Below the pieces are notes generated by a model, which was given only the letters and a program-made list of their open reading frames with translations, was not told the DNA's origin and did no database searches. Below are positions 44,569-53,189 of a stretch of 64,000 nucleotides of DNA, piece by piece. This stretch comes from JACMNW01 sp963708425 (GTDB taxonomy: Bacteria; Pseudomonadota; Alphaproteobacteria; Rhodobacterales; Rhodobacteraceae). Both the position numbers and the translations under genes were made by a program. The DNA lies in contig OY970206.1 of assembly GCA_963708425.1 (NCBI GenBank), forward strand, positions 1,116,001 to 1,180,000, given 5' to 3'. Within the stretch, counting starts at the first letter, position 1; each line of letters starts with the position of its first letter.

Positions 44569-45762
44569 TTATTCAGCCGCGACACGCACCGGAACGGCAG
44601 CCGATCCGCGGTAATACTCCTGCGCCGCAGCCACGCCGGCGCCCAGCTTGACCGGCCAGCCTAGATCAGCCATGCACATCTCGGCAGTGGCCAGCCCCGC
44701 CAGCATCATCACATCGGTCAGCATGCCCAGATGGCCAATGCGAAACACCTTGCCCGCCACCTCGCCCAGACCAACCCCAAACGCCACGTCGTATTTCGAC
44801 GCCGCAAGCGCCACCAGATCAGTGCCGTTGCACCCCTCGGGCACCACAACCGCCGTCACGGTATCGGAATTCAAATCCGGCGACACAGCGCAGGGCCGCA
44901 TCCCCCATGCAGCAATCGCACGCCGCACGCCTTCGGCCAGCCGGTGATGGCGGGCGAAAACCGCCTCCAGCCCCTCATCCTCCAGCAGTTCTATCGCATG
45001 TGACAGCCCGGCAATCAGCCCGACCGCAGGGGTATAGGGATAGCCGCCCGCCGCGTAAGACCGCAGCATGTCGCGAAAATCAAAGAAGGTGCGCGGCAAA
45101 GTTGCGGTTTCCATCGCCGCCAGCGCCTTCGGGCTGACGCCAAGAATGGCAAGGCCGACGGGCAGCATAAAACCCTTCTGGCTGCCAGCAATCGCCACAT
45201 CCACGCCCCAACCCGCCATATCAAACGGCATCGAGCCAATCGACGAAACGCCATCGACAAACAGCATCGCCGGGTGCTTCGCCGCATCCATCGCGCCGCG
45301 GATGCCACCGATATCACTGCGCACACCCGTGGCTGTTTCATTATGCGTCGCCAGAACGGCGCGGATACGGTGCGACGCATCGGCGCGCAGCGCGGCCTCG
45401 ATGGCTGCGATGGGCGCGCCCTGCCCCCAAGGCGCCTCAATGATTTCTACGTTCAACCCGTGGCGCTGGCACATATCAATCCAGCGGTGGCTGAACATGC
45501 CAAAGCGTGCGGCCAACACTGTATCACCGGGCGACAACGTGTTGCTGATCGCTGCTTCCCAGCCGCCAGTGCCAGTTGATGGCAGCAAGATTACCTCGCC
45601 CTCCGCCATGTTCAGAACCCGGCGCACACCCGCCACGGCGGGCTTGAATATCTTGGCGAAAGCAGGCGAGCGATGGTCGATTGTCGCCATATCGCAAGCC
45701 TTGCGGATGCTATCGGGAATGTTCGTCGGGCCGGGAATGAAAACGGGGTTCTGGGTCGACAT
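44569..45762 (-). CDS. bhcA: Aspartate-glyoxylate aminotransferase
   Basis: Transfers the amino group of L-aspartate to glyoxylate, giving oxaloacetate and glycine, with PLP. The 397-residue protein belongs to class V aminotransferases (serine-glyoxylate type): IPGPTNIPDSIRKA at the start, PSTGTGGWEAAISNTLSPGD near residue 61, VDGVSSIGSMPFDMAGWGVDVAIAGSQKGFMLPVGLAI with the PLP lysine near residue 199. It is the first gene of the bhcABCD operon on the minus strand and is divergent from bhcR, with a 189-bp AT-rich spacer holding likely BhcR sites. Confidence 0.92.
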   Translation of the reverse strand: MSTQNPVFIPGPTNIPDSIRKACDMATIDHRSPAFAKIFKPAVAGVRRVLNMAEGEVILLPSTGTGGWEAAISNTLSPGDTVLAARFGMFSHRWIDMCQRHGLNVEIIEAPWGQGAPIAAIEAALRADASHRIRAVLATHNETATGVRSDIGGIRGAMDAAKHPAMLFVDGVSSIGSMPFDMAGWGVDVAIAGSQKGFMLPVGLAILGVSPKALAAMETATLPRTFFDFRDMLRSYAAGGYPYTPAVGLIAGLSHAIELLEDEGLEAVFARHHRLAEGVRRAIAAWGMRPCAVSPDLNSDTVTAVVVPEGCNGTDLVALAASKYDVAFGVGLGEVAGKVFRIGHLGMLTDVMMLAGLATAEMCMADLGWPVKLGAGVAAAQEYYRGSAAVPVRVAAE

Positions 45763-45830
45763 TGGGTCGGTCTTTCGCTTGAGACGAGGGCTGTTGCACC
45801 GAAACTAGGCCTTGGCTCACCACTATGCAA

Positions 45831-45925
45831 TTTTTTCGAAATGTTTTTTCATTTCTGAAAGATAGAACTTTTTCCTTGTATTATCATAGTTGACGGGTTT
45901 TTCTTTATTTCTGAAATATTTTTTC
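45831..45925. promoter_or_regulatory. Candidate BhcR operators in the bhcA/bhcR spacer
   Basis: An inverted repeat is formed by TTTCGAAATG and CATTTCTGAAA around TTTTTT (45836-45860). ATTTCTGAAA recurs at 45907, where it forms the near-palindrome ATTTCTGAAAT. The two ATTTCTGAAA copies start 56 bp apart. The region is strongly AT-rich in GC-rich DNA. This fits an IclR-type regulator bound between divergent promoters. Confidence 0.65.
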
Positions 45926-45951
45926 ACCGCACAAAATATAGGTCATTCAAC

Positions 45952-46776
45952 ATGCTGAAACCCACCGAATCCCGCCCGCGTGGCCGCCCCCGTGCGTTTC
46001 ACGACACCACGGATCAAAATACCGTCCAATCGCTTGATCGCGCGATGTCGATGCTGGATATTTTGTCGCAGTCGGCCGGTATAAATCTATCTGATCTGGC
46101 GCAGCAGGCCAGCCAGGCCCCCGCTACCGTGTACCGAGCCCTGATCACGCTGCAGGCGCATGGTATGGTTGAAGTCGAGGAAAAGGGTCAGTTGTGGCAT
46201 ATCGGTGGTGGCGCATTCCGCGTGGGTTCCGCCTTCCTGCGCCGCACAAAGGTGGTGGAGCGCGCGCGGGGGCCGATGGATGCGTTGATGCGCGCCACCG
46301 GGGAAACTGCAAATCTGGGTGTCGAATCCGGTGACGAGGTGCTGTTTCTTAGCCAGGTCGAAACCACGCAAGCCATTCGCGCGTTCTTTCCACCCGGCAC
46401 CAAAGGGCCAATGCATGTGTCGGGCATCGGCAAGGCGCTGCTGGCCTGGTATCCGGCGGACCGGGTGCAGGGGATCATCGCGCGGCAGGGATTGGCCAAG
46501 TTCACCAGCCTGTCGATCACATCCGAGGCAAGCTTGCTGCGTGATCTGGCCCATACTCGGGCGCGCGGCTATTCGATAGACGATCAGGAACGCGCCGAAG
46601 GCATGCGCTGCATCGCCGCCCCGATTTTCAACGCGTTTGGCGAACCCATCGCGGGCCTGTCGGTGTCCGGCCCCGCTTTCCGCATCAACCTATCGGATGC
46701 AGCAAAAATTGGCCAAGCAGTTCGCGAGGCAGCGCGCAGCGTTACCGAGGCTACTGGTGGCGAAGTGCCGACGTGA
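45952..46776 (+). CDS. bhcR: IclR-family regulator of the bhc cluster
   Basis: A 274-residue IclR-type regulator. The winged helix-turn-helix (SLDRAMSMLDILSQSAGINLSDLAQQASQAPATVYRALITLQAHGMVEVEE pattern, residues 24-75) is followed by the effector domain (GESGDEVLFLSQVETTQAIRAFFPPGTKGPMHVSGIGKALLAW-type sequence). In Paracoccus denitrificans the divergent IclR protein BhcR activates bhcABCD and responds to glyoxylate; here the same gene order holds. ATG at 45952 is the only good start. Its end is 2 bp from the convergent DenD-like gene. Confidence 0.88.
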   Translation: MLKPTESRPRGRPRAFHDTTDQNTVQSLDRAMSMLDILSQSAGINLSDLAQQASQAPATVYRALITLQAHGMVEVEEKGQLWHIGGGAFRVGSAFLRRTKVVERARGPMDALMRATGETANLGVESGDEVLFLSQVETTQAIRAFFPPGTKGPMHVSGIGKALLAWYPADRVQGIIARQGLAKFTSLSITSEASLLRDLAHTRARGYSIDDQERAEGMRCIAAPIFNAFGEPIAGLSVSGPAFRINLSDAAKIGQAVREAARSVTEATGGEVPT

Positions 46777-46778
46777 TC

Positions 46779-47741
46779 TTATCCACCGAGTTCATCCTCA
46801 ATATGTGAACGAATGATCACATCGAAGCTATCTTCGGCGCTGAAGCCTAGCGATTTCGCCCGCGCAGCATCAAAACGCTGCGGCCAACCCGCGACAATCT
46901 GCGCAATCACCGGGTCAGGCACGCGCGAAATCAGCGCGACGGCTGAAGGCCCGGCGACACGCCCCAAAGCCGCGATTTGTTCGGCAACGGTGCAACTTAA
47001 CCCCGGCAGCGTCAGGGCACGACGCGCCCCAAGCAGCCCAAGATCCATCGCTGCCGCACGGATCAGAAACCCGACTGCCGCACGGGGCGAGGCAAACCAG
47101 TGCCGCACGCTGTCATCTACGGGCAGAACGGCAGGAACACCTACCAAAGGTTCACGAATGATATTCGAAAAGAACCCCGACGCTGCCGCATTCGGCGCGC
47201 CGGGCCGCACACAGACTGTCGGCATCCGCAACGACACGCCGTCGACAAACCCGCGCCGCGAATAATCGGACAGCAGCAATTCGGCGATCGCTTTCTGGGT
47301 GCCGTAACTGGTTAGCGGCGTGGTGAAATAGTCGTCGGCAATCACCTCTGGGAAAGGTGCGCCAAACACCGCGATGGACGATGTGAAGATGATCTTCGGG
47401 CAATGCCCCGCCGCGCGCGCGGCCTCCAGCAGATACCGCGTCGCATCCAGATTGATACGGTAGCCTTTGTCGAAGTCCCGCTCCGCCTCGCCCGAAACCA
47501 CCGCTGCCAGATGAAAGATCAGATCAGGTTTGTCGGCCATCAACTGTGTCGCAATGCCGGGGGCGGATAGATCGCAAACCATTGTTTCTATAGGGCAACC
47601 TGCATCCAAGGGCACGCAAGGCACCGCATCCGCACGGGTCAGATGGTCAATGGTTTGCCCAGAAATAGCGCCGTCCCGCACTAGCCGGGCAATCAGTTTT
47701 GCCCCCAGCATGCCGCCCGCACCAATCACCAATATCCGCAT
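46779..47741 (-). CDS. denD: NAD-dependent epimerase/dehydratase, D-erythronate dehydrogenase-like
   Basis: A 320-residue short-chain dehydrogenase of the extended (epimerase) class. NAD-binding motif VIGAGGMLGAKLIARLV is at the start, FHLAAVVSGEAERDFDKGYRINLDATRYLL near residue 75, and the catalytic YGTQKAIAELLL (YxxxK) near residue 145. The RMPTVCVRPGAPN and HWFASPRAAVGFLIRAA segments are characteristic of DenD, which oxidises D-erythronate to 2-oxo-D-tetronate. The partner den genes are not in the window, so another sugar acid is possible. It is convergent with bhcR. Confidence 0.75.
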   Translation of the reverse strand: MRILVIGAGGMLGAKLIARLVRDGAISGQTIDHLTRADAVPCVPLDAGCPIETMVCDLSAPGIATQLMADKPDLIFHLAAVVSGEAERDFDKGYRINLDATRYLLEAARAAGHCPKIIFTSSIAVFGAPFPEVIADDYFTTPLTSYGTQKAIAELLLSDYSRRGFVDGVSLRMPTVCVRPGAPNAAASGFFSNIIREPLVGVPAVLPVDDSVRHWFASPRAAVGFLIRAAAMDLGLLGARRALTLPGLSCTVAEQIAALGRVAGPSAVALISRVPDPVIAQIVAGWPQRFDAARAKSLGFSAEDSFDVIIRSHIEDELGG

Positions 47742-47804
47742 ATCGTTCCCCTAGCCCTGATGACAGGCTAGGGGGTGCTGACTGCGTGCTCAAGCCCCAT
47801 CGGA

Positions 47805-48509
47805 TCAAGCGGCGGCCTGCAAAGATGCCGCTTTGGCGTGCAGATGGCCAACCAGATCGGTCGCAAGACCCAACTTGTCGGCCAGTGCTGCCAGATAAGC
47901 TTTCTCGGCCGAACCATTCGGATCAACCACCAGAAGCGACGCCGCATACAACTGCGCACCGTCCTCCGGTTGGCTGGCCAGTGCCGCAATGCGACCCACA
48001 TCCATCGGCGCGTCGAGTTCCGCCTCGATCATCGCGGTGGCATCGTCGCCCAAACCAAGCGATGCAAGTTGCGCGCCGATATTGGCCCGTTCTTTTTCGG
48101 TCACGTGGCCATCGGCCTTCGCCGCCGACACCATCGCTTGCAGCAAACGGGATGCCAGATCATCGGCAGCATCTGCATCAATGGGCGCAAAAGCCGTGCC
48201 ATCCGGTGCCGCCTGTAGTTCACCCGCTGCGTCAGCGGTCTTACCGGCTTTCCAATCTTCCCACGCTTTGTAAGCCAACCCGCCAATCAACGCCATGCCA
48301 CCAACCTTGGCACCAGAGCCTAGCATCCGCCGCGCATTGCCACTTAGCAGCACACCCAGAAGCCCGCCCGCAATGGCACCCTTTGCCAGGGTCGACTGGT
48401 CATCCCAAGCACCTTTGGCCTTGGTGGCCAAATCGCCCAATCCGGCATCCTTGGTCAGTTCGGTAACTGGCCCCATCAGGCTGTCCAACAATGATTTCGC
48501 GTCTTTCAT
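47805..48509 (-). CDS. DUF533/TerB-like protein (YebE type)
   Basis: A 234-residue protein with a glycine-rich hydrophobic segment near residues 42-75 (KGAIAGGLLGVLLSGNARRMLGSGAKVGGMALIGGLAYKAWEDW), which may associate with the membrane, and a C-terminal TerB-like helical domain (RLLQAMVSAAKADGHVTEKERANIGAQL with an acidic D/E pair). This is the DUF533 layout of E. coli YebE, whose function is unknown; YebE responds to envelope and zinc stress. The ATG at 48509 follows a GGGGG stretch. It is a single gene. Confidence 0.8.
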   Translation of the reverse strand: MKDAKSLLDSLMGPVTELTKDAGLGDLATKAKGAWDDQSTLAKGAIAGGLLGVLLSGNARRMLGSGAKVGGMALIGGLAYKAWEDWKAGKTADAAGELQAAPDGTAFAPIDADAADDLASRLLQAMVSAAKADGHVTEKERANIGAQLASLGLGDDATAMIEAELDAPMDVGRIAALASQPEDGAQLYAASLLVVDPNGSAEKAYLAALADKLGLATDLVGHLHAKAASLQAAA

Positions 48510-48635
48510 GGCCTAACCCCCTACAAATTTCGCCAAGCGCCCAGTATCGGCCAAGCCATGCGAGCCTACAACCTCGCCGCATGGCATCCGCCAATCTTCG
48601 CCCATCCGTGCGACACGGCGATGTCAGTTTTGTGC

Positions 48636-51600
48636 CTAGTTGCCCAATATCGTCGGCAACCGCAGACCGCGTTCCTTGGCGCAGTCAATCGCACTTTCGT
48701 ACCCGGCATCCGCATGCCGCCAAACGCCCGATGCAGGATCGTTCCACAGCACACGCTCCAGCCGTTTAGCGGCATCATCTGTGCCATCCGCCACAATCAC
48801 CACGCCGGAATGCTGCGAAAAGCCCATGCCAACGCCGCCGCCATGGTGAATGGACACCCATGTTGCCCCGGACGCGGTATTGACGAGGGCGTTCAACAAC
48901 GGCCAGTCCGAAACCGCATCCGATCCATCCTTCATCGCTTCCGTCTCGCGGTTGGGCGAGGCGACTGACCCTGCATCCAGATGGTCGCGACCAATCACGA
49001 TCGGGGCTTTCAACTCGCCCGATTTCACCATGTCGTTGAACATCAATCCCGCACGATGGCGATCGCCCAGCCCGATCCAGCAGATGCGCGCAGGCAGGCC
49101 CTGAAACGCAATCCGGTCGGCTGCCATATCAAGCCAGCGGTGCAGATGGTCGTTTTCAGGGAACAGCTTCTTCATCGCGGCGTCGGTCTTGTGAATATCC
49201 TCTGGGTCGCCCGACAGCGCCACCCAACGGAACGGACCGATCCCCTTACAGAACAGCGGCCGGATATAGGCGGGCACAAAACCGGGGAAGGCAAAGGCGT
49301 TCTCCAGCCCCTCATCCTTCGCCACCTGCCTGATATTATTGCCATAATCCAGCGTCGGCACACCCGCATTCCAGAAATCGACCATCGCCGCCACGTGGGT
49401 GCGCATCGACGCCCGTGCGGCTTTTTCCACCGCCTTCGGATCGGTTTCCTGCCGCGCACGCCAATCGGCCACACCCCAGCCTTGCGGCAAGTAGCCATGC
49501 AGCGGATCATGCGCCGAGGTTTGGTCGGTGACGATATCAGGCCGCACGCCACCGGCTTTCATCCGCGCCACCAGTTCAGGAAACACATCGGCGGCATTGC
49601 CCAGCAGCCCCACCGACTTCGCCTCGCCCCGCGCCGTCCAATCGGCGATCATTGCCAACGCTTCATCCAAGGTCTGCGCCTTGGCATCGACGTAGCGGGT
49701 GCGCAGGCGGAAATCGATCCGCGTCTCGTCACATTCGACCGCCAGACAGCAGGCCCCGGCCATCACCGCCGCCAGTGGCTGCGCACCGCCCATACCCCCC
49801 AGCCCCGCCGTCAAAATCCACTTGCCGCGCAGATTGCCGCCATAGTGCTGCCGACCCGCTTCGGCAAAGGTTTCGTAAGTGCCCTGCACGATGCCTTGCG
49901 TGCCGATATATATCCACGACCCTGCGGTCATCTGGCCATACATCATCAGACCCTTGCGATCCAATTCGTTGAAATGATCCCACGTGGCCCAATGCGGCAC
50001 CAGATTTGAATTGGCGATCAGCACCCGTGGCGCATCCTTGTGCGTGCGTACCACGGCCACCGGACGACCCGATTGCACCACCAGCGTCTCGTCATCTTCC
50101 AGGTCTTTCAACGTGGCAACAATCCGGTCGAAATCACCCCAACTGCGGGCCGCCCGGCCAATGCCGCCGTACACCACCAATTCATGCGCGTTCTCGGCAA
50201 CATCGGGGTGTAGGTTGTTCATCAACATCCGCATCGCGGCTTCGGTAGCCCAAGATTTGGCAGTAATCTCGGTTCCCGTGGCGGGGTAAACATCACGCGC
50301 GTTTTTTCGATCAAGCATCTGAGGCTCCTGTAACGGTGCCGACCCATCGGGCGGCGGTGCGGGTCTTAGGGTAAGTTCGGGCAGCGCTAATCTACTGGCT
50401 TCAGCCAGGGCACCGCTGGCAATCAGTCGCGCTGCAGCCTCCAGATCGGGCGCCAGATAGCGGTCATCGCCCAGCGTTGCCACGTCTTGGCGCAGCCGGG
50501 CTACCACGTTTTGCAGCGGGATACTGGTCTGCAACGGAACGCGGAAATCAACACCTTGTGCGGCACAAATCGCCTCGACCCCAAGGATCATGTTCAGGTT
50601 CGCCACCAGTTTGCCCAACCGCACAGCACCATGTGCTGCCATACTAACATGGTCTTCCTGATTGGCCGAAGTCGGTGTGCTGTCAGTCACGCAGGGCATC
50701 GCGATGTGTTTGTTTTCGCTCATCAAAGCGGCAGTCGTTACTTCGGCAATCATCAGGCCCGAGTTTAATCCCGGGCGCGGCGTCAGGAACGGTGGCAGGT
50801 TGAACGACAGCACCGGGTCCACCATCAACGCCACGCGGCGCTGTGCAATCGCACCAATTTCCGCCAGTGCCAGTGCGATCATATCGGCGGCAAAGCCCAC
50901 TGGTTCGGCGTGGAAATTACCGCCCGAAACGATCTGCCCGTCCGACAGCACGAGCGGATTATCGGTCGCCGCGTTCGCCTCAATCTGCAACGTGCGCGCC
51001 GCCATCCGCAGCACGTCCATCGCCGCGCCGGTCACTTGTGGCTGACAGCGAATGCAGTACGGGTCTTGTACCCGGGCATCGCCTTCGATGTGGCTTTCGC
51101 GGATCTCCGATCCGGCCAACAGGGTGCGCATGAACTCGGCCGCCTCGATCTGCCCGGCATGGCCGCGCAGCGCATGGATTTCCGCCTGCAACGGTGCCGT
51201 CGATCCCATGATCGCATCGGTTGACAGTGCCGATGTCACTAGCGCCGACTGCGCCGCGTTCCAGCCATCGAACAGCCCTGCCAGCGCAAACGCCGTCGAA
51301 AACTGCGTGCCGTTGATGAACGCGAGCCCCTCTTTCGGCCCCAGCGGAATGGGCTTTAGCCCTGCCGCCGCCAATGCCTCCACCCCCGGCATGATCTGGC
51401 CCTGAAACTCGGCCTCGCCATGGCCGATCAGCACCGCCGTCATATGCGCCAAAGGCGCCAGATCGCCCGAGGCACCGACCGACCCCTGCATCGGCACTAT
51501 CGGGGTAACGCCGTGGGCCAGCATCCCTTCCAACAACTCGATCAGTTCCCACCGCACACCCGACGCACCGCGCCCGAGGCTTAGCAGCTTTAGCACCATC

Positions 51601-51899
51601 ATCAGCCGCGCATGAGCTCGCGCGATCGGCTCGCCCACACCACAGCAATGCGACAAGATCAGATTGCGCTGCAGCGTCGCAGTATCTTCAGGGGCAATGC
51701 GCAGGCTGGCCAGTTTACCAAACCCGGTATTCACCCCGTACACCGGCAGATCGCCCGCAGCTGCGGTCTTGATCGCAGCGGCAGCGGCCTCGATTCCCGG
51801 CTTGGCCGCGCGATCCAACGTCACGGGCAGTTCTTCGCGGTAAACCCGGGCCAGTTGTGCGAGCGTAGTCTGACCAGCGGTCAAGATAAGGGCGGTCAA
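48636..51899 (-). CDS. hutHU: Histidine ammonia-lyase and urocanate hydratase in one frame
   Basis: A single 1087-codon frame. Residues 1-527 are histidine ammonia-lyase (histidine to urocanate): GVNTGFGKLAS, SVGASGDLAPLAHM with the ASG that forms the MIO group, and QPQEDHVSM-like NQEDHVSMAAHG. From Met528 the sequence is urocanate hydratase (urocanate to imidazolonepropionate): MLDRKNARDVYPATGTE, NAD-binding GLGGMGGAQPLA, GITGxTDQTSAHD-like VTDQTSAHDPLHGYLP and HHGGGVGMGFSQHSG. There is no stop between them; a Pro-rich linker of about 18 residues connects them. An AGGAG site lies 6 nt before the internal ATG at 50318, so HutU may also be made alone. The start overlaps the hutI stop by 4 nt. 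Confidence 0.9.
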   Translation of the reverse strand: MTALILTAGQTTLAQLARVYREELPVTLDRAAKPGIEAAAAAIKTAAAGDLPVYGVNTGFGKLASLRIAPEDTATLQRNLILSHCCGVGEPIARAHARLMMVLKLLSLGRGASGVRWELIELLEGMLAHGVTPIVPMQGSVGASGDLAPLAHMTAVLIGHGEAEFQGQIMPGVEALAAAGLKPIPLGPKEGLAFINGTQFSTAFALAGLFDGWNAAQSALVTSALSTDAIMGSTAPLQAEIHALRGHAGQIEAAEFMRTLLAGSEIRESHIEGDARVQDPYCIRCQPQVTGAAMDVLRMAARTLQIEANAATDNPLVLSDGQIVSGGNFHAEPVGFAADMIALALAEIGAIAQRRVALMVDPVLSFNLPPFLTPRPGLNSGLMIAEVTTAALMSENKHIAMPCVTDSTPTSANQEDHVSMAAHGAVRLGKLVANLNMILGVEAICAAQGVDFRVPLQTSIPLQNVVARLRQDVATLGDDRYLAPDLEAAARLIASGALAEASRLALPELTLRPAPPPDGSAPLQEPQMLDRKNARDVYPATGTEITAKSWATEAAMRMLMNNLHPDVAENAHELVVYGGIGRAARSWGDFDRIVATLKDLEDDETLVVQSGRPVAVVRTHKDAPRVLIANSNLVPHWATWDHFNELDRKGLMMYGQMTAGSWIYIGTQGIVQGTYETFAEAGRQHYGGNLRGKWILTAGLGGMGGAQPLAAVMAGACCLAVECDETRIDFRLRTRYVDAKAQTLDEALAMIADWTARGEAKSVGLLGNAADVFPELVARMKAGGVRPDIVTDQTSAHDPLHGYLPQGWGVADWRARQETDPKAVEKAARASMRTHVAAMVDFWNAGVPTLDYGNNIRQVAKDEGLENAFAFPGFVPAYIRPLFCKGIGPFRWVALSGDPEDIHKTDAAMKKLFPENDHLHRWLDMAADRIAFQGLPARICWIGLGDRHRAGLMFNDMVKSGELKAPIVIGRDHLDAGSVASPNRETEAMKDGSDAVSDWPLLNALVNTASGATWVSIHHGGGVGMGFSQHSGVVIVADGTDDAAKRLERVLWNDPASGVWRHADAGYESAIDCAKERGLRLPTILGN

Positions 51900-53107
51900 G
51901 CGGCACCTCCGATGATGCGTTGGTGTAGGGGGTTAAAGCCAATGCGGTAGGCCAATTCCGACGGATGGCCACAGCTCCAAACTGCCAGATCAGCAATCTG
52001 TCCGGGGGCAAGCGTACCACGATCAGCCAGCCCAAGCGCGCGCGCAGCATGGGATGTGGCCCCCGCCAGTGCCTCTGCCGGGGTCATCCGAAACAGCGTG
52101 CAGGCCATGTTCATCGCCAACAGCAGCGACGCCATCGGCGATGATCCGGGGTTCATATCAGTGGCCACCGCCATCGGCACGCCATGCTTGCGCAGCAGAT
52201 CAATGGGGGGCATTTGCGTCTCGCGCAGCGTGTAAAACGCGCCGGGCAGGATCACCGCCACTGTGCCAGCAGCAGCCATTGCCATAACCCCAGCCTCATC
52301 CAGATATTCCAGATGATCCGCCGACAACGCGCCATACTCTGCAGCCAACACCGCGCCACCAAGGTTTGATAGTTGCTCGGCATGCAGCTTCACCGGCAAG
52401 CCCAGTTCTGCCGCAGCCTTGAAAACCCGCTCTATCTGCGCCGGGCTAAAGGCAATGCCTTCGCAAAACCCATCCACTGCATCGACCAACCCGTCGGCAT
52501 GGGCGGCGCGCAATGCAGGAATGCAAACCTGATCAATATAGGCATCCGCCCGGCCCTTGAACTCCGGTGGCACAGCATGGGCGGCCAGAAAACTGGTGCG
52601 CACCAAAACCGGCCGCAGCACGCCAATCTGCCGCGCCGCACGCAGCATCCGCAGTTCGGTTTCCTGATCCAACCCATAGCCAGACTTGATCTCGATCACC
52701 GCCACGCCCTCGGCGATCATCGCATCCACATACGGCAAAGCCGCCGCGACCAGCGCCTGTTCCGAGGCTGCCCGCGTCGCCACCACGGTGGACACAATAC
52801 CACCACCCGCGCGCGCCACATCTTCGTAACTCGCCCCCAAAAGCCGCATCTCAAACTCTGCTGCGCGATTGCCGCCGTGTACTACATGCGTGTGGCAATC
52901 AATCAGCGCTGGGGTGATCAACCGCCCCCCCATATCGCGCTGTGGCAAATGGCCAAACCGCCCCGGCATATCGCCACGTGTGCCAACCCAGGCAATTTGC
53001 CCCGCCTCAAGCGCCAAGGCGGCATCCTCAATCAGCCCATAGCCGTCGCCCCCCGGCTGCATCGTTGCCGCACGAAGGGATGTCAAAACCACCGAAGGGT
53101 GCTGCAA
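51896..53107 (-). CDS. hutI: Imidazolonepropionase
   Basis: Hydrolyses imidazolonepropionate to N-formimino-L-glutamate, the third histidine-breakdown step. The 403-residue amidohydrolase shows metal ligands DCHTHVVHGG near residue 70, KLHAEQLSNLGGA near residue 238 with HLEYLDEAG, and the catalytic DMNPGSSP near residue 316. It starts at TTG 53107 with GCGGAG about 9 nt upstream; the first ATG in frame comes too late to give a full protein. It is the first gene of the minus-strand unit and is divergent from hutF. Confidence 0.92.
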   Translation of the reverse strand: MQHPSVVLTSLRAATMQPGGDGYGLIEDAALALEAGQIAWVGTRGDMPGRFGHLPQRDMGGRLITPALIDCHTHVVHGGNRAAEFEMRLLGASYEDVARAGGGIVSTVVATRAASEQALVAAALPYVDAMIAEGVAVIEIKSGYGLDQETELRMLRAARQIGVLRPVLVRTSFLAAHAVPPEFKGRADAYIDQVCIPALRAAHADGLVDAVDGFCEGIAFSPAQIERVFKAAAELGLPVKLHAEQLSNLGGAVLAAEYGALSADHLEYLDEAGVMAMAAAGTVAVILPGAFYTLRETQMPPIDLLRKHGVPMAVATDMNPGSSPMASLLLAMNMACTLFRMTPAEALAGATSHAARALGLADRGTLAPGQIADLAVWSCGHPSELAYRIGFNPLHQRIIGGAA

Positions 53108-53129
53108 GTCGAATGCTCCGCAAAAGGTG

Positions 53130-53177
53130 TTGCTTGATCGTTATGTATGCAAGTATAATCATTATGTCTACACATAA
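53130..53177. promoter_or_regulatory. hutF promoter with a HutC-type palindrome
   Basis: TATAAT (53154-53159) is a perfect -10 element; TTGCTT (53130-53135) is a candidate -35 element 18 nt away. TTATGT-CTAC-ACATAA (53162-53177) is a perfect inverted repeat just downstream, with a related ATGTATGCAAGTAT stretch overlapping the -10 element. Repression by HutC would block hutF and probably hutI as well. Confidence 0.65.
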
Positions 53178-53189
53178 GGAGCAGCCATC

